From NCBI RefSeq assembly GCF_900603025.1, contig NZ_LR026975.1:1178001-1242000 (forward strand): a stretch of 64,000 nucleotides of DNA, written 5' to 3'. Both the position numbers and the translations under genes were made by a program. Shown in pieces: positions 23,080 to 33,462 of this stretch. Numbering within the stretch: the stretch's first letter is position 1; the number at the start of each line of letters is the position of its first letter. The notes under the pieces were generated by a model, which was given only the letters and a program-made list of their open reading frames with translations, was not told the DNA's origin and ran no database searches. Source of the DNA: Mycolicibacterium hassiacum DSM 44199 (lineage in GTDB: Bacteria; Actinomycetota; Actinomycetes; Mycobacteriales; Mycobacteriaceae).

Positions 23080-24153
23080 TGTAACTCCCAGACAGGTTGT
23101 GAACGGCGTGGTGAGCGGAAGTAGGTGAGGACCTCCGGTATCGGTGTGGTTACCAAACACGCACATCCGATTACCGAGAGGTCCTCATGGTCCACGCTAA
23201 TGCTTCGTTGACTCCTCGTGGGCGGTTGCGGCTTGCGCAGGCTGTTGTTGATCAGGGCTGGAGTTTGCGGCGCGCTGCTGAGCGGTTCCAATGTTCGGTG
23301 GCCACAGCCAAGAAATGGGCCGACCGTTATCGCGACGGTGGCGAAGCAGCGATGGTAGACCGGCCCAGCCGGCCGCATCGCAGTCCGTTGCGGTTGCCGA
23401 AACGACGTGAGCGGCGCATCGTCAACCTGCGCTTCACCCGGCGGTGGGGCCCACATCGTATCGCCGCCCATTTGCGGTTGGCGCGGTCAACGGTAGAAGC
23501 GGTGTTACGCCGCTACCGCATGCCATTGCTGCGGCACCTGGACCAGAACACCGGGTTGCCGGTACGCCGGCCCAAACCCCGCCGCTATGAGCACCCGGCT
23601 CCCGGCGACTTGGTCCATGTCGACGTCAAGAAACTGGGCCGCATCCCCGACGGGGGCGGCCATCGCAAGCTGGGTCGCCAAGCCGGCCGGCGCAACCGCT
23701 GCGGCATGGGATACACGTTCTTGCACCACGCCGTTGATGACCACTCCCGGCTGGCGTATTCCGAGGACCTCGCCGACGAACGCAAAGAAACCGCCGCGGG
23801 GTTCTGGAAACGCGCCAGCGCGTTCTTCGCCGACCATGGCATTACCGTCAAGCGGGTGTTGACCGACAATGGATCCTGTTACCGGTCAAAGAATTTCGCT
23901 GAAGCGCTCGGCCCCGACATCGCCCACAAGAGGACCCGGCCCTACCGGCCGCAGACCAACGGCAAAGTCGAGCGATTCAACCGCACCCTGACCACTGAAT
24001 GGGCCTATGCGCAGACCTACCGCTCTGAGGCCGAACGCGCCGGAACCTACCAGCACTGGCTGCATCACTACAATCACCACCGACCCCACACCGGCATCGG
24101 CGGAATGACACCTATCGACCGCCTACGCGTTCACAACCTACCCGTGAAGAACA
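23080..24153 (+). mobile_element. Complete IS481-family insertion sequence
   Basis: A 1074-bp element bounded by inverted repeats that begin TGT and share AGGTTGTGAACG at 14 bases inside each end (23094-23105 and, inverted, 24128-24139). It is flanked by the 6-bp duplication GTTAGG. It holds one DDE transposase. IS481 members are known to prefer NYTAGN-like targets with about 6-bp duplications; the TTAG core here fits. The element has lower GC and different codon use from its neighbours, consistent with a recent arrival. Confidence 0.93.
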
Positions 24154-24158
24154 GTTAG
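23187..24158 (+). CDS. IS481-family DDE transposase
   Basis: 323 residues. An N-terminal helix-turn-helix region (LRLAQAVVDQGWSLRRAA, then a second HTH with RWGPHRIAAHL) is followed by a retroviral-type integrase core: first Asp in DLVHVDVKKLG, second Asp in VLTDNGSCYRS, Glu in GKVERFNRTL. This is the full DDE set, so it should be active. Oddity: the last sense codon AGT and the stop TAG use bases 24154-24158, outside the element, in the duplicated target. The chain is therefore terminated by the target sequence itself. Confidence 0.93.
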   Translation: MVHANASLTPRGRLRLAQAVVDQGWSLRRAAERFQCSVATAKKWADRYRDGGEAAMVDRPSRPHRSPLRLPKRRERRIVNLRFTRRWGPHRIAAHLRLARSTVEAVLRRYRMPLLRHLDQNTGLPVRRPKPRRYEHPAPGDLVHVDVKKLGRIPDGGGHRKLGRQAGRRNRCGMGYTFLHHAVDDHSRLAYSEDLADERKETAAGFWKRASAFFADHGITVKRVLTDNGSCYRSKNFAEALGPDIAHKRTRPYRPQTNGKVERFNRTLTTEWAYAQTYRSEAERAGTYQHWLHHYNHHRPHTGIGGMTPIDRLRVHNLPVKNS

Positions 24159-24159
24159 G
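24154..24159. repeat. IS481-family target site duplication, right copy (GTTAGG)
   Basis: GTTAGG directly after the right terminal repeat. It supplies the transposase stop (TAG, 24156-24158) on the + strand and the aglA stop (TAA, complement of 24155-24157) on the minus strand. Confidence 0.9.
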
Positions 24160-25747
24160 GCGCGACCAGCCAGACGGCCGCGTCCGGCGGCAGCTGCCCG
24201 TCGGTCACGTCGGAGCTGGCCAGCAGCACCTCGCCGGCGGGCAGGGGCAGCGGGCGCGAACCGGCGTTGAGCAGGCAGGTCAGCGAGCCGCGCCGGAACC
24301 CCAGGGTGTCGGGTGGGGTTTCGAGCCAGCCGAAGTCGGCATCGGCGAACTCCGCCCGATCGCGGCGGATCGCCACGGCCCGCCGGTAGAAGTTCAGCAT
24401 CGACCCCGGGTCGGCGCGCTGGCGCTGCACGGTCAGCTCCGCCCACTGCGGCGGCATCGGCAGCCAGGTGTCGGGGCTGGACGAGAAACCGAACGGCGGC
24501 GCATCACCGCACCAGGGCATCGGCACCTGGCAGCCGTCGCGACCGCGTTCGGTGTGCCCGGAGCGTTCCCACACCGGGTCCTGCAGCGCTTCGTCGGGCA
24601 GCTCGACGTTGGGCAGCCCGAGCTCGGCGCCGTTGTAGACGAACACCGCGCCCGGCAGCGCGAACATCACCAGCGCCATGGCCCGGGCCCGGGCCAGGCC
24701 GACCGCGCCGCCGCCGTAGCGGGTGACCTCCCGGTCGACGTCGTGGTTGGACAGCGTCCAGGTCGGGGTGGCGCCCTCCAGCGCGACCGCGGCCAGCGAG
24801 TTGTCGATGGCGTCGCGGATCTCGGCGGCGTCGAACTCGGCGCGCACCAGCCGGAAGTTGAACCCCAGATGCAGTTCGTCGTGGCGCAGGTAGGCCGCGA
24901 ATTGCACGTTGTCGTAGACCCACACCTCGCCGACCGCCACAGTGCCCGGGTAGTCGTCGAGCACCCGGCGGATGAACCGGTGCACCTCGTGCACGCTCTC
25001 GTTGTTGAACCGGGGGTCGTCGTCGAGATCGGCGAGCAGCCTGGTGTCGGTGACCGCCATGTCGGGCAGCCCGGGTGCCTTGGTCATGCCGTGCGCGACG
25101 TCGATGCGGAACCCGTCGACGCCGCGATCCAGCCAGAACCGCAGCGTCTGCTCCAGATCCTCGAACACCTCGGGGTTGTCCCAGTTGAGGTCGGGCTGGG
25201 CGGCGTCGAACAGGTGCAGGTACCACTGGCCGGGCCGGCCGTCGGGTTCGGTGACGCGGGTCCAGGCCGGCCCGCCGAACACCGACGGCCAGTTGTTGGG
25301 CGGTTCGGACCCGCCCGGACCGCGGCCGTCGCGGAAGATGTAGCGCGCCCGCTCGGCGCTGCCGGGCCCGGCCGCCAGCGCGGCCGAAAACCACGGGTGC
25401 GCCGAGCTGGTGTGGTTGGGCACCAGGTCCATGGTCACCCGGATGCCGCGGGCGTGCGCGGCATCGAGCAGCCGGTCCAGGGCGGCCATACCGCCGAACA
25501 GCGGGTCCACATCCCGGGGGTCGGCGACGTCGTAACCGTGGTCGACCATCGGCGACACCATCACCGGGTCGAGCCAGATCGCCTCGACGCCGAGGTACTC
25601 CAGGTGATCGAGGTGCGCGGTCACCCCGTCCAGGTCGCCGACGCCGTCGCCATCGGTGTCGCAGAACGACCGCGGATACACCTGGTAGAAGACGGCGCGG
25701 CGCCACCAGCGGGCGTCGTTCGCAGGGTCGTCGGTCGGTGCGCTCAC
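24155..25747 (-). CDS. aglA: Alpha-glucosidase, GH13 family
   Basis: 530 residues from a GTG just after AAGGAGG; the frame extends upstream to 25813 but the shorter form matches the family N-terminus (WWRRAVFYQVYPRSF close to the start). GH13 catalytic sites: FRIDVAHG (nucleophile Asp), VGEVWVYDN (acid/base Glu), SNHDVDR (third Asp). It hydrolyses alpha-1,4 or alpha-1,1-linked glucosides in the cytosol; family members act in maltose/trehalose metabolism. Ortholog of Rv2471. The stop codon lies within the IS481 target duplication and is preserved by it. Confidence 0.92.
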   Translation of the reverse strand: MSAPTDDPANDARWWRRAVFYQVYPRSFCDTDGDGVGDLDGVTAHLDHLEYLGVEAIWLDPVMVSPMVDHGYDVADPRDVDPLFGGMAALDRLLDAAHARGIRVTMDLVPNHTSSAHPWFSAALAAGPGSAERARYIFRDGRGPGGSEPPNNWPSVFGGPAWTRVTEPDGRPGQWYLHLFDAAQPDLNWDNPEVFEDLEQTLRFWLDRGVDGFRIDVAHGMTKAPGLPDMAVTDTRLLADLDDDPRFNNESVHEVHRFIRRVLDDYPGTVAVGEVWVYDNVQFAAYLRHDELHLGFNFRLVRAEFDAAEIRDAIDNSLAAVALEGATPTWTLSNHDVDREVTRYGGGAVGLARARAMALVMFALPGAVFVYNGAELGLPNVELPDEALQDPVWERSGHTERGRDGCQVPMPWCGDAPPFGFSSSPDTWLPMPPQWAELTVQRQRADPGSMLNFYRRAVAIRRDRAEFADADFGWLETPPDTLGFRRGSLTCLLNAGSRPLPLPAGEVLLASSDVTDGQLPPDAAVWLVAP

Positions 25748-25825
25748 ACGCCTCCTTGCCGGTGCCGGCGGGGGTTCGCGGTTCAGTGTGTCAGCCGGGG
25801 CCGGGCACGGCACGGCGGCGCGGGG

Positions 25826-26221
25826 TCAGAACGGCGAGTTGACCAGTGAGTGCGCCGCCATCTCCAGGTAGTCGAGCAGCACTTTGCGGTGCTCGTCGTC
25901 GAGGGTGTCGGAGTCGACAGAGGCCACCGCGGTGTGCATGCAGCGCAGCCAGGCGTCGCGCTCCAGGTAGCCGATCCGGAACGGGGCGTGGCGCATCCGC
26001 AGCCGTGGATGGCCGCGCAGCTCGGAGTAGGTGCGCGGCCCGCCCCAGTACTGCTCGAGGAACATCCGCAGCCGTTCCTCGGCCGGCCCGAGGTCCTCCT
26101 CGGGGTAGAGCGGCCGCAGGATCTCGTCCTCGCGCACGAGTTCATAGAACCGCGAGACGATCCTGCGGAACGTCTCGTGGCCACCGACTTCGTCGTAGAA
26201 CGACCGCTGCGGCTGAGTCAC
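25826..26221 (-). CDS. glbO: Group II truncated hemoglobin (trHbO)
   Basis: 131 residues from a GTG start; upstream codons in frame are not family-like. Group II 2-over-2 globin features: SRFYELV (B helix), [20 protein letters not shown], the proximal His in [12 protein letters not shown], and the group-specific Trp (G8) in [11 protein letters not shown]. It binds heme and O2 in the cytosol; in mycobacteria it is linked to O2/NO or peroxide chemistry. Separated by 140 bases from the divergent HNH gene. Confidence 0.93.
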   Translation of the reverse strand: MTQPQRSFYDEVGGHETFRRIVSRFYELVREDEILRPLYPEEDLGPAEERLRMFLEQYWGGPRTYSELRGHPRLRMRHAPFRIGYLERDAWLRCMHTAVASVDSDTLDDEHRKVLLDYLEMAAHSLVNSPF

Positions 26222-26361
26222 CCCACCATTGTGACGTTCGCGTCCGGTGCGGGTCGGTGCGGTGCCGTCAGGAGGGGGTGCTATAGGCAACGACCAGCGA
26301 ACACGCAAGAATTACCGTGCGGTCGTCGGAAATCCGTGGTGGACTGTCCGACGGAGGACGT

Positions 26362-27009
26362 ATGGCGCACCGGACGAAGAACGCGTCCAAGAAGGCCGGC
26401 CGCAGGTTATCAGGACCAGCGGCCGGCGTGGCTGAGTCGTCCTCCCACGTCCTGCATCGTGTCGAGACACACGGCTCCGGCGACGGCTCGCTGTGGGGCC
26501 GGCGGCGCGTCCTGCTGCTCAACTCGACCTACGAGCCATTGACCGCCCTGCCGCTGCGCCGGGCCATCATCATGCTGCTCTGCGGCAAGGCCGACGTCGT
26601 GCACGACGACCCCAACGGCCCGGTCATCCACTCCGCGTCCCGTTCCATCACGGTGCCGTCGGTGATCCGGCTGCGCTGCTACGTGCGGGTGCCCTTCCGG
26701 GCCCGTGTCCCGCTGACCCGGGCGGCGCTGATGCACCGCGACGGGTTCCGGTGCGCCTACTGCGGCGGCAAGGCCGACACCGTCGACCACATCGTGCCCC
26801 GCAGCCGCGGTGGTGACCACTCCTGGGAGAACTGCGTGGCGGCCTGCTCGGCGTGCAACCACCGCAAGGCCGACCGGCTGCTCACCGAACTCGGGTGGAC
26901 GCTGCGGTCGGCGCCGGTGACCCCGAAGGGTCAGCACTGGCGGCTGCTGTCCACGGTCAAGGAACTCGACCCGGTGTGGGTGAGGTATCTGGGCGAAGGC
27001 GCGGCCTGA
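26362..27009 (+). CDS. HNH endonuclease family protein (Rv2469c-like)
   Basis: 215 residues from ATG behind ACGGAGGACGT. N-terminal 45 residues are basic and low in order. The core RRVLLLNSTYEPLTALPLRRA is a conserved actinobacterial module preceding the HNH site. The HNH/zinc site reads FRCAYCGGKADTVDHIVPRSRGG then NCVAACSACNHRKADRL, with two CxxC pairs and the His/Asn set. Nuclease activity is plausible; the biological target is unknown. The gene is widely conserved in mycobacteria at this locus. Confidence 0.85.
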   Translation: MAHRTKNASKKAGRRLSGPAAGVAESSSHVLHRVETHGSGDGSLWGRRRVLLLNSTYEPLTALPLRRAIIMLLCGKADVVHDDPNGPVIHSASRSITVPSVIRLRCYVRVPFRARVPLTRAALMHRDGFRCAYCGGKADTVDHIVPRSRGGDHSWENCVAACSACNHRKADRLLTELGWTLRSAPVTPKGQHWRLLSTVKELDPVWVRYLGEGAA

Positions 27010-27032
27010 CCCACTACTGATACGGTTTGCGC

Positions 27033-27278
27033 GTGGACACAGCTCTTATCCATACCCTGGTGGGCGCGGTTCCGCTGGGTGTGACGCTGATCTTGATCTT
27101 CCTGATCTACGGCGTCGGCAAGAACCGCAAGGGCCCGCACGAGAAGACGTACAACCTGTCCGAGCCTTGGACCCACGGACCGATCCTGTGGGCGGCCGAG
27201 GAGCCCGCCGCGCACGGTCACGGCGCGCACGGCGGTGATCACCAGATCGTAGGAGGCGGCGCAAGTGGCAAGTGGTGA
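27033..27278 (+). CDS. Small single-pass membrane protein
   Basis: 81 residues from GTG (a TTG two codons upstream is possible). One membrane helix ([20 protein letters not shown]) is followed by a conserved cytosolic-looking stretch [22 protein letters not shown] and a His/Gly-rich tail. No enzyme motif. It overlaps the start of the next gene by 14 bases, so the two are translated together; the pair is found at the equivalent place next to Rv2468c. Function unknown. Confidence 0.75.
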   Translation: MDTALIHTLVGAVPLGVTLILIFLIYGVGKNRKGPHEKTYNLSEPWTHGPILWAAEEPAAHGHGAHGGDHQIVGGGASGKW

Positions 27279-27738
27279 GGTCGCGACGGCAACCAAGGAC
27301 GTCGGTGAGCTGCCGCTGGGCTTCGCGGTCACCAGCAGCGGCCGCATCTCCGGCGTCACCGAGCCCGGTGAGCTGTCGCTGCACTACCCGTTCCCGACCA
27401 AGGACCTGGTGTTCCTCGACGACGCGCTGAAGTACGGCTCGCGCAGGGCCAAGGCCCGGTTCGCGGTCTACATCGGCGACCTCGGCGCGGACACCGCCGC
27501 GACCGCCCGCGAGATCCTGGCCAAGGTGCCGACCCCGGAGAACGCGGTGCTGCTGGCGGTGTCGCCGAACCAGCGCGCCATCGAGGTGGTCTACGGCAGC
27601 GAGGTGAAGGGCCGCGGGATCGAGGAGGTGGCTCCGCAGGGTGTGGCGGCGGCCGCGGCGGCGTTCCGCGACGGCAAGTTGATCGACGGTCTGATCGCCG
27701 CCGTCGAGGTGATGAGCGCCGGCGTCTCGCCGCACTGA
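27265..27738 (+). CDS. DUF5130 (TPM-like) family protein, Rv2468c-like
   Basis: 157 residues from GTG behind GGAGGCGGCGCAA. Sequence runs [29 protein letters not shown], then a compact alpha/beta domain with [11 protein letters not shown] and [19 protein letters not shown]. This resembles the TPM/DUF5130 fold of mycobacterial Rv2468c proteins. It lacks a signal peptide of its own but overlaps a small membrane protein gene, suggesting a membrane-associated pair. Function unknown. A strong hairpin terminator follows 12 bases after the stop. Confidence 0.78.
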   Translation: MASGEVATATKDVGELPLGFAVTSSGRISGVTEPGELSLHYPFPTKDLVFLDDALKYGSRRAKARFAVYIGDLGADTAATAREILAKVPTPENAVLLAVSPNQRAIEVVYGSEVKGRGIEEVAPQGVAAAAAAFRDGKLIDGLIAAVEVMSAGVSPH

Positions 27739-27750
27739 CGTTTGAGCACC

Positions 27751-27780
27751 GACGCCCTCCCCGGCTCCGGGGAGGGCGTC
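27751..27780 (+). terminator. Perfect 13-bp GC hairpin terminator
   Basis: GACGCCCTCCCCG pairs perfectly with CGGGGAGGGCGTC across the loop GCTC, 12 bases after the DUF5130 stop. It is followed by GGTGTGTTTCTG, a weak T-rich tail. Good candidate for the operon end. Confidence 0.75.
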
Positions 27781-27887
27781 GGTGTGTTTCTGGGTCCGTG
27801 TCTGGTCGAAATTCGTGCGTCGAGCCTCCCCGCGCGGGCCATAGGCTTGAAGCGGATGTGAGAGGTCGCGAATAGAGGGGCGCCTGG

Positions 27888-28052
27888 GTGGGAGTGCTCG
27901 ACGGGTTCGACGTGATCTGGTCGAAGGCTCGGTCGACCTTCGGCGACGGGCCACCGGTCGATGGAACGGGGTTCGACAAGAGCGGTCAGTTGCGGAGGCC
28001 GGAGTCCGAACGGAGACCCGAGTCATGTGCGTTGGGTGGAGCAGAACGGTAA
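27888..28052 (+). pseudogene. Likely remnant of an ESX-associated (EspE-like) protein N-terminus
   Basis: A 54-codon frame from GTG reads VGVLDGFDVIWSKARSTFG and then GFDKSGQLR, the pattern seen at the start of several large mycobacterial type VII secretion-associated proteins, which normally continue for hundreds of residues. Here the family-like sequence stops after about 37 codons and the frame ends soon after. The next gene overlaps it in another frame. I infer an internal deletion that left the N-terminal codons. The family match is from memory of such proteins, not from a search. Confidence 0.35.
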
Positions 28053-28308
28053 GTGGTACCAGGCGACCTGGGTCGATTACGACCTTGAGCGAGAACGCGT
28101 AACGGCCCTCGTCCCTCACAATGACGCTGGTGGTTACCGCACGCTCCACTGGGGGCAAAACAAGTGGGAGCCGATCGACATCAAGGACATCTACCAGATC
28201 CAGGCGCGGAACTCCCGACTTCCGCTGTACATCCCGAATCCGTTTGGGGGTCAACACCACATACCCGTGCCAGCTAGAGACCGCCCGGTCATAGTGTCCG
28301 GAGGGTGA
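28027..28308 (+). CDS. Small conserved-looking protein of unknown function
   Basis: About 93 residues from GTG (the frame stays open back to an ATG at 27961). The protein is soluble and Trp/Tyr-rich: RWVEQNGKWYQATWVDYD, ERVTALVPHNDAGG, LHWGQNKWEP, then LYIPNPFGG. It reads like a small beta-barrel partner protein. It may have been the companion of the truncated ESX-type gene in front of it. It is followed after 7 bases by the first of two paralogous membrane-anchored proteins. No function can be assigned. Confidence 0.55.
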   Translation: MRWVEQNGKWYQATWVDYDLERERVTALVPHNDAGGYRTLHWGQNKWEPIDIKDIYQIQARNSRLPLYIPNPFGGQHHIPVPARDRPVIVSGG

Positions 28309-28315
28309 CCACAGC

Positions 28316-28741
28316 GTGACGCACACACATTGGCTTCGGGCGGGGATCGCCACCGTCTTGATCGTCGAACTGGTGGCCGCGGTGCTCGTCGTGATACGAG
28401 CTGCCCAGCAGTCGCCTTCGGAGGCTGACTGTCGCGTCGTGTCAGGGGTTTTCCGCGAATGGGCGAGTGTAGGGCCGGACGGCGAGGACCGGGGCGAGGT
28501 CATCGGGGCGTTTGCCGAACGCACACGCGCGGCGGCCGACTCCGTCTCCAGTTCGAGCGTCAGGGACGACCTGAACAGTTGGGCGGAAGGGGCCGGCCTG
28601 CTGGCTGAGATCCGGCGCGGACCCGACGGTGCGATGGACGACAACGACCCGACCCTGGCCCGGGCCTTGGGTTTGGTGGTCGGGGCGGCCGACGAGTTGC
28701 TCCAGGCCTGTCCCGAGTCATATCGCGTCGAAGCCGGGTGA
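28316..28741 (+). CDS. Membrane-anchored protein, paralog A of a tandem pair
   Basis: 141 residues from GTG. One N-terminal membrane helix (IATVLIVELVAAVLVVI, residues 10-27) with a short basic start, then an extracytoplasmic domain with SEADCRVVSGVFREWAS, a helical middle, and a second Cys in ADELLQACPESYR. The two Cys probably pair. It shares the layout DC..V....EW (first Cys) and ADEL.QACPE (second Cys) with the next gene, so they arose by duplication. Function unknown. Confidence 0.65.
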   Translation: MTHTHWLRAGIATVLIVELVAAVLVVIRAAQQSPSEADCRVVSGVFREWASVGPDGEDRGEVIGAFAERTRAAADSVSSSSVRDDLNSWAEGAGLLAEIRRGPDGAMDDNDPTLARALGLVVGAADELLQACPESYRVEAG

Positions 28742-28751
28742 AGGGAACGAA

Positions 28752-29165
28752 TTGAACAGGCTTGACCGGAAGTGGTTGCTGGCGCTTGTCGCCGTGGTTG
28801 TCTGCCTGGCGACAGTGACAGCCCTGGTGATATGGAACAGGGAATCCGTTGCCTCCGAATCAGATTGCCAGGCAGTGGCGGAACTGGCGCACGAGTGGTC
28901 CGAATCCGCAGAGCAGGATCAAGCGGGAGGCGATCCCGCGGCCGGGTTGGCCCGCAAGGTTCGCGACGCCACGCGTGCTGTCGACGACCCGAAGCTGAAG
29001 GACACGCTGAACACCTGGGCTGACGGCTTCGACACGTTCGCCGAAGCGCTGCGTACGAATACCGACAGTGATCCGCGGCTCGTCGAAGCCGCAAATCTGA
29101 TCTACGGCACGGCCGACGAGTTGCGCCAGGCCTGCCCCGAGGCGTTTCCCGCCGACACTCGCTAA
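28752..29165 (+). CDS. Membrane-anchored protein, paralog B of a tandem pair
   Basis: 137 residues from a TTG start behind AAGGGAACGAA. Layout matches paralog A: basic start NRLDRKW, membrane helix LLALVAVVVCLATVTALVIW, then SESDCQAVAELAHEWSES and C-terminal ADELRQACPEAFP. The helical middle (DPKLKDTLNTWADGFDTFAEAL) is also alike. Its TAA stop overlaps the stop of the convergent HNH gene by three bases. Together with the preceding small genes it forms an islet between Rv2468c- and pepN-like genes. Confidence 0.65.
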   Translation: MNRLDRKWLLALVAVVVCLATVTALVIWNRESVASESDCQAVAELAHEWSESAEQDQAGGDPAAGLARKVRDATRAVDDPKLKDTLNTWADGFDTFAEALRTNTDSDPRLVEAANLIYGTADELRQACPEAFPADTR

Positions 29166-29581
29166 CTGACCGACGTCTCGGTGAGCATCCTGCGGATCTC
29201 GATGTAGCGCTCGAGAAACCGGCGCTCGTCGAGCCGCTTGCGGCGCAGCCAACCGGTGACCTCGTCGTTGCACTTGCTGGTGTTGCACGACGGGCACGCC
29301 GGCACGACATTGTCGACGGTGTAGCGGCCGCCGCGGCTGATCGCCATCACGCAGTCCTTCTGCAGCGGACGGTCTGTCGCACCGCAGTACGCGCAGCCCT
29401 GCCATGCCTCCTTCAACGCCGCCCACTGTGCGGGGGTGAGGTCGTTGACGACGGCGGTGACGCGACGCTGACGACGCCGCGCCGCACGCGCTTTGCGACT
29501 CCTGCTGACCGCCACCTGCAGAGCATGCAGCGCGAGCGTGCGCAAATGCCGGAGAATCCGCGGCGTGTCGTGTGCAGACAC
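29162..29581 (-). CDS. HNH endonuclease family protein
   Basis: 139 residues from GTG. A basic N-terminal segment (SRKARAARRRQRR) precedes the HNH site: CAYCGATDRPLQKDCVMAI, then VDNVVPACPSCNTSKC, giving two CxxC zinc pairs. The first His of classic HNH (usually DH.....) is not obvious; DCVMAISRGGRYT stands at that place, so activity is uncertain. It converges with the tandem membrane proteins (stops overlap) and lies 25 bases beyond the pepN stop on the same strand. Confidence 0.7.
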   Translation of the reverse strand: MSAHDTPRILRHLRTLALHALQVAVSRSRKARAARRRQRRVTAVVNDLTPAQWAALKEAWQGCAYCGATDRPLQKDCVMAISRGGRYTVDNVVPACPSCNTSKCNDEVTGWLRRKRLDERRFLERYIEIRRMLTETSVS

Positions 29582-29606
29582 GCACGCTCGCGGATTATTC
29601 GGCGGG

Positions 29607-32192
<2,586 letters not shown>

Positions 32193-32334
32193 GCCGTTAA
32201 ACCTAGCGGCCCGGCCGCTGGCGCGTCGGAGCCGCGGGAACACACCGCTGGGCGCGGCGGTTGTTAAACGCGGCACGTGAACGAGGTTGTTGACCACGTA
32301 CTCGCAGGTCGAGTGCCCACCCGGAAGGAACGCC

Positions 32335-32943
32335 ATGCCTGAGAAGTCAGTCGCCGATTTCTGGTTCGATCCGCTGTGCCCGTGGGCCTGGATCACCTCG
32401 CGGTGGATCCTCGAAGTGGAGAAGGTCCGCGACATCGAGGTGAACTTCCACGTGATGAGCCTGGCGGTGCTCAACGAGGGCCGCGACCTGCCCGAGCAGT
32501 ACCGGGAGCTGATGGCCAAGGCGTGGGGCCCGGTACGGGTGGCGATCGCCGCCGAGCAGGCCAAGGGCCCGCAGATCCTTGGTCCGCTCTACACCGCGAT
32601 GGGCACCCGCATTCACAACCAGGGGATCAAGGACTTCGACCAGGTGATCAGCGAGTCGCTGGCCGAGGTGGGCCTGCCGGCCGAGCTGGCCGAGGCCGCC
32701 ACCAGCGACGCCTACGACGAGGCGCTGCGGGCCAGCCACCACAAGGGCATGGACCCGGTCGGCGAGGACGTCGGCACCCCGACCATCCACGTCAACGGGG
32801 TGGCGTTCTTCGGCCCGGTGCTGTCGCGGATCCCGCGCGGGGAGGAGGCCGGCAAGCTGTGGGACGCGTCGGTGACGTTCGCGTCGTACCCGCACTTCTG
32901 GGAACTGAAGCGCACCCGCACCGAGCCGCCCCAGTTCGACTGA
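32335..32943 (+). CDS. Rv2466c-like DsbA-fold mycothiol-linked oxidoreductase with CPWA active site
   Basis: 202 residues from ATG behind GGAAGGAACGCC. Thioredoxin-fold DsbA/FrnE type: [14 protein letters not shown] at the start, then [43 protein letters not shown] near residue 150 (cis-Pro region). M. tuberculosis Rv2466c has CPWC; here the second Cys is Ala (codon GCC at about 32386). The nucleophilic Cys is kept, so a monothiol, mycothiol-dependent mechanism is possible, but a dithiol one is not. Cytosolic. Confidence 0.88.
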   Translation: MPEKSVADFWFDPLCPWAWITSRWILEVEKVRDIEVNFHVMSLAVLNEGRDLPEQYRELMAKAWGPVRVAIAAEQAKGPQILGPLYTAMGTRIHNQGIKDFDQVISESLAEVGLPAELAEAATSDAYDEALRASHHKGMDPVGEDVGTPTIHVNGVAFFGPVLSRIPRGEEAGKLWDASVTFASYPHFWELKRTRTEPPQFD

Positions 32944-32977
32944 CCGCGCCCGGGTGACCGCCGCGAGGTCTGCCAGA

Positions 32978-33460
32978 ATGGCCGCCATGCGCGTCTACCT
33001 GGGAGCCGACCACGCGGGCTTCGAACTCAAGCAGGCCATCATCGAGCACCTACGCGCCGCGGGGCACGAGCCGATCGACTGCGGGGCCTACGTCAACGAC
33101 CCCGACGACGACTACCCGCCGTTCTGCATCGCCGCGGCGGAGAAGACCGTCGCGGATCCGGGCAGCCTGGGCATCGTGCTCGGCGGGTCCGGCAACGGTG
33201 AGCAGATCGCGGCCAACAAGGTGCCCGGTGCGCGGTGCGCGCTGGCCTGGAGCGTGGAGACGGCGAGATTGGCGCGCGAGCACAACAACGCGCAGCTGAT
33301 CGGCATCGGTGGGCGCATGCACAGCGTGGAGGAGGCGCTGGCGATCGTCGACGCGTTCCTCAGCACCCCGTGGTCGGAAGCCGAACGGCACCAACGGCGT
33401 ATCGACATGCTCGCCGAGTACGAACGCACCCACATCGCGCCGCCCGTGCCCGGCGCGTAG
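32978..33460 (+). CDS. rpiB: Ribose-5-phosphate isomerase B
   Basis: 160 residues from ATG 32978 (ATG 32987 is an equally possible start). RpiB/LacAB features: RVYLGADHAGFELK, HEPIDCG, the active-site loop GIVLGGSGNGEQIAANKVPG near residue 70, and HNNAQLIGIGGR. Actinobacterial enzymes of this subtype use a Glu in GNGE instead of the Cys of E. coli RpiB, as seen here. Reaction: ribose-5-P to ribulose-5-P in the pentose phosphate pathway. The nei2 gene starts 3 bases after its stop. Confidence 0.94.
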   Translation: MAAMRVYLGADHAGFELKQAIIEHLRAAGHEPIDCGAYVNDPDDDYPPFCIAAAEKTVADPGSLGIVLGGSGNGEQIAANKVPGARCALAWSVETARLAREHNNAQLIGIGGRMHSVEEALAIVDAFLSTPWSEAERHQRRIDMLAEYERTHIAPPVPGA

Positions 33461-33462
33461 GG

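Noticed and set aside
23080..24153. IS element disrupting a host gene
   Set aside because: Both flanking genes keep their stop codons because of the duplicated target; neither is truncated.
24155..25813. Longer aglA start at 25813
   Set aside because: The extra 22 residues are Pro/Ala/Arg-rich and unlike the family; GTG 25747 has AAGGAGG next to it.
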